From Mytilisepta virgata (lineage: Eukaryota; Mollusca; Bivalvia; Mytilida; Mytilidae), in contig CM051519.1 of assembly GCA_028015205.1 (NCBI GenBank), forward strand, positions 40,777,979-40,841,978: DNA of 64,000 nucleotides, read 5' to 3'. Made by a program: the position numbers and the translations under genes. Below the pieces are notes generated by a model that had not been told where the DNA came from, did not search any database, and worked only from the letters and a program-made list of their open reading frames with translations. Below, piece after piece: positions 58,314-64,000 of this stretch. How positions within the stretch are numbered: the first letter of the stretch is position 1; the number at the start of each line of letters is the position of its first letter.

Positions 58314-58661
58314 CGTTGACGAACAAGTGAAAGTTTTTTTGTTACATTGTAATCTGTGATCAACTACATAGTATCCGAGTGAAAGGAAATCTAGTAAATC
58401 ACATGTGAAAAGAACAACCGGCAATTCACTCTAGGAAGTAACGTTTCAATTGCCGCGGAGATATATCAAAAGACATAGTCCGTTTTATTTCTGCTAAAAC
58501 GGGAGTTACTGTACATTTTAATAAAAAGTATAACTAATCGCTGAATTGAAATACCAGAAATAAACAAGCTGAGCCCACTTGATTTACTGAGTAGTTCAGT
58601 CAGGCCATGTTTATTTCTGGTATTTGAATTCAGCGATTAATAATGATATAATTCGTAAGCG
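58314..58661 (+). repeat. Repeat R, copy 2, inserted in the SINE
   Basis: Same family as 56,303-56,625. It carries an internal hairpin, GCTGAATTGAAATACCAGAA and its inverse in TTCTGGTATTTGAATTCAGC, with about 45 bases between. No coding capacity. Confidence 0.75.
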
Positions 58662-58745
58662 TACTCCGGCTTCCTCCACCAATAAAAACTTGCCGCCGTG
58701 AAATAGCCAAATGTGCAGAAAACGGCATAAGCCCCCAACTAAACA
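58662..58745 (+). mobile_element. SINE tail after the insertion
   Basis: TACTCCGGCTTCCTCCACC repeats the end of the preceding SINE; CTTGCCGCCGTGAAATAGCC and the following 50 bases are the SINE tail also seen at 13,739-13,815. Confidence 0.7.
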
Positions 58746-60090
58746 AACACAAATGAGTTTGAAATAATACATTCAATAATACTTTCGATTAGGTTATTTT
58801 TTTTATATTGTACATGTATGTTGAAAGGTATTAAACAGAAATTCCCATCCTCACCACAGATAACCAGTTTTCGTATAGGATGGTTAGAATATTTTGTATT
58901 TTCCTGTCCTGCAACTTATTGTATCAAAGCATGTTATATCCATAGACCGAAATTGTTTTAGTTCCAATATTTCGGAACCTAAACAAACACGTCCCTTGCG
59001 TAATAAGTTAAACTGATAAATATCTGTTCGAGCAAATTTCTGGCATACTGTAGTATAACTCTAATGGGTTTTGTTTAATAGTAAGAAATTTTTAACTATA
59101 ATTGCATTTTTTTTTTTCATTATGGCCTTATTTTGTATAAAAGGAACTCCGGAAAAAAGTGAATAAATAGTTGATATTTTGTTATGTCAACGGAGATTTG
59201 TTTGTTTTCCTACACCATTTAACTGTACAAACAATATTAATTTTAGACCAAATTCATATCTTAGATATGAAAACAAAAATTTCATATTTTAGACATGATG
59301 AAAAATGTACGCTGTACTTACGTTGCGATCTTCAGGAGGATGGATGTGCGACTATGAACGATTTTTTTTTTTCAATTTTCACTTACATATAAATGATATA
59401 ATAATTCTACTTTTCGCCTATTTAGGAGCAGGTGATAATTTGCCAATTTAAGTATCACCATATTTTCTGAGAATAATTACGTAAAAATGTTGATCGATAC
59501 GATCAACCCCTCACACTCCCGTTTCTTGCCGATAAATTTTATATTAAGAAACAATGTACACATATTCTGTTTATCCTGCAACATAAAATAAAAAATCTGT
59601 CAAAAATCGATTGAAAACAGTGAATTTCTGCATCAAGCGAGCAGAGTCAAAAGACCACAATATCGTTGCATTTCACGATATCATATATAAAATTCAAAGG
59701 TTATGTTATTTCACTTTAATATATATGTATTTTCCAAATATAAATCAAATTAAATTGTTAAACACAGCATGATTATGTAAGCAATTACATGTACGTTCTT
59801 TATTGTTCATTTATCAAAATAACACTCAGGTGAAACACATCAAGGCTAGAAATTAAAGTACAGCGACCTTGTTGTAACGAGAAATGCAAATCAGATTAAT
59901 TTACGAATCTGTGAATTTCACTTAATTAACGCCAGAAGTCCACGATTTTTTCCGTGTATTAACTCTATTATTAGTTTCATTTTGAGGAAATCTAGGTAAA
60001 AGCTGAAATAATTATTATCAAGTGTATTTTAATGTCTTGTTATATCACTATTTCAAAAAAACCAAAATGAGTTACTCCTCTTTGTTTAAC
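58746..60090. other. Gene-free AT-rich DNA
   Basis: No exon or repeat recognised. Confidence 0.4.
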
Positions 60091-60093
60091 TTC

Positions 60094-60853
60094 TTATTAT
60101 ACCCCCGCTTTTGAAAAAAGCGGGGTATATAGTATTCGTTGTGTCCGTAGGTCGGTCCGTTCGTCCGACCTTTCTATCCGCAACTCTTCCTAAACTACTG
60201 AATGGAATTTGATGAAACTTTCAGAGAATCTTCATCCCATGATGGTATTGTGCACCTCCTATTTTAGAATTTGATCGGACCAATTTTTGGGGTTTCCTAT
60301 AGAAAAACATGGACTTTGACGTTCAATGTGATAGGGGGTACTATGATGCCATCCGCAACTCCTCCTAAACCACTGTATGGAATTTGATGAAACTTTCAGA
60401 GGATCTTTATTACATGATACCATAGTGCGCCTCCTATTTTAGATTTTGGTCTAATGAATATTTGGGGTTACCCATACCAAAACATGGACTTTGACATTCA
60501 TTGTTTTAGGGTACCATGATGCCATCCGCAACTCCTCCTAAACCACTGTATGAAACTATATAGATGAAACTTTTAAAGGACCTTTATTACATGATTCCAT
60601 AGTGCACCTCCTATTTTAGAATTTGATCTGACCAACATTTGGGGTTTCCCATACCAACACATGGACTTTGCCATTCATTGTGATAGGGGGTTCCAGTATG
60701 CCACCCGCAACTCATAAACCACTGAATGGAATTAGATGAAACTCATCTAACTGCTGTTGGAGTTTTACTATCCAAAATATTGACATTTCCATTCATGTAT
60801 CTTATGTAAGGCGGGGGTATCAAGTAGTGAGCTTTGCTCACAGTATTTCTTGT
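60094..60853 (+). mobile_element. Element of about four 175-bp tandem units between ATACCCCCGC inverted ends
   Basis: ATACCCCCGC at 60,099 with an immediate hairpin (CCCCGCTTTT/AAAAGCGGGG), and GCGGGGGTAT at 60,811 as its inverse. Units start ATCCGCAACTC at 60,176, 60,351, 60,524 and, degenerate, 60,703. Each unit contains CTCCTCCTAAACCACTG, a TTTGATGAAACTTT stretch, and CATGGACTTTG. The opening of each unit resembles that of the 14-kb element. No protein is encoded. Confidence 0.75.
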
Positions 60854-60944
60854 TTATTTCTGTATCACATATTGGTGAAGGCCTGTGAGTTTTAGACGAA
60901 TATTGGCAATAAAAGTACTATTCTTTAGGTATTATTTCTGACAC

Positions 60945-61533
60945 ATTTATACATGTATGGGCAATTTGTGTGGAGAATTTATTTCTCATGCGTTTTTTTA
61001 CCCTTGCGGGATATTCTGTGTAATTTAATAGATATATCATTTGTGAGAGGGGTATTTGCAAAATATACCAGTCTTGAGAAAAACGTTCCCTTGCCCTTCA
61101 GGCTCGGGGAAATTTTAATTCTCTCACACAAAATATATCCGTATACAATTATACATATATGTGGGTAATTTGTGTGGAGAATTATTTCTAGCACATTTAT
61201 ACATATATGGGCAATTTGTGTGGAGAATTTATTTCTATCCCATTTTTAGAATAGAGAATGGAAACGGGGAATGCTTCAAAGAGACAACAACCCGACCAAA
61301 TAGCAGAAAACAGCTCAAGGCTATCAATGAGTCTTCAACGCAGCGAGAAAATCCTGCACGCGGAGGCGGGCTTGAGCTGGCCCCTAAACAATAATGTATA
61401 CTAGTTCAGCAAAATGGACGGCCCACTAAACTCCGATAAATAAAAATTAACCAAAATTTAAAAAACACACAAGACTAACAAAGGCTAGAGGTTCCTGACT
61501 TGTACATGTATGAGCAATTTGTATGGAGAATTT
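60945..61533 (+). repeat. Spaced direct repeats of GGGCAATTTGTGTGGAGAAT
   Basis: Copies lie at about 60,959, 61,163 (GGGTAATTTGTGTGGAGAAT), 61,209 and 61,512 (GAGCAATTTGTATGGAGAAT), preceded in each case by an ACATNTATG-type word. Spacing is irregular. Confidence 0.7.
61250..61500 (+). repeat. Mussel-type dispersed repeat
   Basis: Contains GAGACAACAACCCGACCAAA, CTGGCCCCTAAACAATAAT and CTAACAAAGGCTAGAGG. I recall this combination as very common in Mytilus sequences; it is inserted between copies of the direct repeat above. Confidence 0.55.
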
Positions 61534-61899
61534 TTACACCATATCTTTATTTCCTGTCGTAGAATAAGTTTAGGCTCATTTCGAGACAAAGATTAGCAAT
61601 AAAAACGCAGTTCACACTTTCTTTGAATTATTTCCCCAAAATGCATGGGAAAGTTTAACTCACATCGTTTTCCTCCTTGTAATAAAATACAAAGTGCTTC
61701 AGATAATAAATGATAAAACATTTTTGATGTATAAACTGTCTGTGCCCATTAAAATCGACGATTCACCACTCGTCAGCTATGCTCAAAGTCTAAAACATTG
61801 AAAACCAAAATCAATAATCCGAAACGTTGAAGAGAAAATTGAATAATTCCAAAATAAGGACAGAACTTTGCACGAAGGAGATGCTCCTTGGTTTTCACA

Positions 61900-62543
61900 A
61901 AAATAAACATTTTTGTATCAGCAAACTTAAATGATCAATTTCGGCCTTTGTGATACCCTCCTGTGACTTTGAGTCTAAAAGTAGAGGTATCGAATCTGTG
62001 TTAATAATAAATTCTGTAATGCGCAAGATGTGTACATTTACATTTAGTATTTTAATCACCATTTTTCTTTCATCACATACCTCGAGGCAAAAGTATATGA
62101 TCAATCATTGACGTTGGGCCATCACTGTAGCCCTGGAAAGTATACCTTGGTCCTTTACATTTAGAGTCACAGTTCAAGGAGAATATATCAAGTTCATTTA
62201 TAATTGAGTCCATATATCTACTACGATCGTCAAGCTCAAATCGGCTTCTGTGTCCGCGTATCTTGACGTTGAAATCACCTAATAGAATAATTTGCCCTTG
62301 GTCACTATAAATAGCATAGAGTTCAAATAAGAAGTCTATCTCATCCTTGAAGTGGGATATTGGTTGTGATGAGGCTGGCATATATACTACGAATACGAAA
62401 ATACGTGTATCCTCTGGAAGGAGAATTTCAACTCCAAGTATTCTGTCAGAATCGACGTCGATTTCAGAGACGATAAAATTGTCAATCGAGCGATGAACTA
62501 GAAGAGCGATACCTTTTCTATAATTTGTAGAATCAAATGACAA
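61900..62543 (-). pseudogene. LINE endonuclease fragment
   Basis: Reads GIALLVHRSI, RILGVEILLP, VVYMPASSQP, IILLGDFNV (the D-x-N block) and YTFQGYSDGPTSMIDHIL, i.e. the exonuclease-endonuclease-phosphatase fold of non-LTR retrotransposons. The frame shifts after DHILLP and continues VCDERKMV, VNVHILRITEF. Both ends are truncated; no RT follows. It belongs to a different LINE clade from the element at 42 kb, judging by its motifs. Confidence 0.75.
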
Positions 62544-62579
62544 GTGGGAATGACAATTACATGTTGGATTTCGATGGAA

Positions 62580-62600
62580 GCAAAAAAAAAAAAAAAAAAA
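62580..62600. repeat. Poly-A run
   Basis: About 20 A residues next to the truncated LINE end. Confidence 0.9.
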
Positions 62601-64000
62601 ATGTTATCTATTTATGGATTTGTTGAAACATTTATTCGGAGACACATATTTATATTAAGAAATTTTATTGTTTCGGTAGAATGTTGTAAGCTAGGCTGAT
62701 TGAACAAACTCTACATACATAAATGTAGGATAATAATCGAGAGTTGTAATCTCAGTGACATTCACTCTAATATGTACTTACTTTTTACATATTTAGCATA
62801 CAAGCAATGAGTAACAACGAGAATTCACTGTGTATATAGTACTACACAATATTCGTCGGATTCATTTTCGTGTGTATCAGTTTTAATGGTTTTGTGGATG
62901 CTACATTTTTTTAGTTTTGTGTTTTTCTAGCATTAGTGCATTTCATCACAAATTTATGTTCAAGATTTTGTATCACTCTCGATAAATTATTATTCAACAA
63001 CATATATTGTTGAGTATATATCATGTATTTGTAAGCACAGTGCTGTAATGTTCCTCCGCCCAAATTAGCAAATAAAGAAACAGAACAAATTTAATTTTGG
63101 TGCCGAAATGGAACCGATATTCGACATTATAAATCTAAAACTTTCAAGAAAATAATTGAAATACAAATGCATTATATCATCAAAACAACTAAGGTTAAAA
63201 ACCTATGTTCGTGGCAAGGTAAACACAGCGGAAAATTTGCTTACATGAAGTTTCATAATTCACTCGAAATAAAGTTTGAACTACGTGCATAATCAATTTT
63301 ATGTTGTTGATTGAATTTGTAGGTTACCTGTTATTATTGTCTCTATTACTGTTCAGATCAAACAATAATACTTCTTCAGGATCAAGAAAAATGGCAAAGG
63401 TAGTACACATCAGTACAGCGAACTACAAAATGTTGAAAAGATTATTTTTTTTGAATTCCCACGTGTTTGTTGTTTATATGTAAGTCTTCTAATGCTGTAC
63501 TTATAATTTTCGTTGTATGTTTTTTGTTAAACCAATGACCCAAAGTAAATGGGAAGACGATGACTCATAAACAGGGTTATTTTCATGGATATGACCCTTT
63601 AATTTCAGCGTTTGTATCTTGTGCGTCTTGTTTGCACTTTGTTATTTTGTTGAAACCAATAGCTGAGATGCCGAAGTTTAAAGCCCAGTACACACAGTAA
63701 GATTTGTATCATAACACTTGTTTTATAAGATGTTTGTATTATAATACCCTGTCATACGAACATTAAGATTAATCTTTTCAGATCCCTCATGCTATACCCC
63801 CACCCCCCCTCCAATGTTGTCAACAATGGAATAGGAAGTAGTTGCAACTGTACATATCATTTTTCTATGTGTTGCAATGAAATTGTCGAAAAAGAGAAAG
63901 CTTAAAAGGGGCTGCTGGACAAGACCTTGGATCAAGAGAATACATATTTTTGATAAACCTCATGCAATGTTCTATAAGCTCAGATGGGAAAATCAAATTA
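62601..64000. other. Gene-free AT-rich DNA to the window end
   Basis: A C-rich stretch lies at about 63,795. No exon recognised. Confidence 0.4.

Noticed and set aside
1..64000. CRISPR arrays, operons, prokaryotic features
   Set aside because: No regularly spaced short repeats of that type; gene structure is eukaryotic.

Overview
The window looks like AT-rich nuclear DNA from a bivalve mollusc, most likely a mussel (Mytilidae). There are introns with GT/AG sites, TATA-box style regulation, opsin and OTU genes, tRNA-derived SINEs, Penelope-like and LINE retroelements, and frequent ACATGTACATGT and poly-G/C tracts. The repeat at about 61,250-61,500 resembles one I remember as abundant in Mytilus; that is memory, not a search. 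No operons, CRISPR arrays, free-standing tRNA or rRNA genes are visible.

Layout. 1-11 kb: gene-poor, with a Tc1/mariner relic, hairpin repeats, a 1.3-kb element with perfect 32-bp terminal inverted repeats and a target duplication, and a foldback element. 11.1-12.7 kb: a single-exon gene for a 148-residue basic protein with three basophilic kinase sites. 13.2-15.8 kb: a nest of repeats, including a SINE split by a 166-bp tandem-unit element and a minus-strand hammerhead-ribozyme-like motif in a duplicated Penelope-type terminus. 20-26 kb: a LINE tail broken by a MITE, a Harbinger-like MITE, a p300/CBP-like exon and locally duplicated SINEs.

28-41.8 kb: two diverged tandem units of about 6-7.5 kb, each beginning at a SINE and each carrying the same two-exon gene for a 408-residue OTU-fold protein. 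The coding parts are far better conserved than the flanks. Unit A also gained Penelope, MULE/FLYWCH and foldback insertions. 42.4-49.1 kb: a decayed LINE with an inserted MITE; its 3' end is part of a 1.64-kb tandem duplication whose inner junction cuts a TTAA-flanked MITE.

49.2-57.6 kb (minus strand): an opsin gene with a TM1-TM5 exon and a TM6-TM7-tail exon about 7.3 kb apart. A same-strand, intact Crypton-like tyrosine recombinase lies in the intervening DNA. Two copies of a 320-350-bp repeat flank the first opsin exon; one lies inside a SINE. 58-64 kb: SINEs, a second tandem-unit element, spaced direct repeats and a LINE endonuclease fragment. Genes likely to be functional are the kinase-site protein, the two OTU genes, the recombinase and probably the opsin; most of the rest is mobile-element debris.
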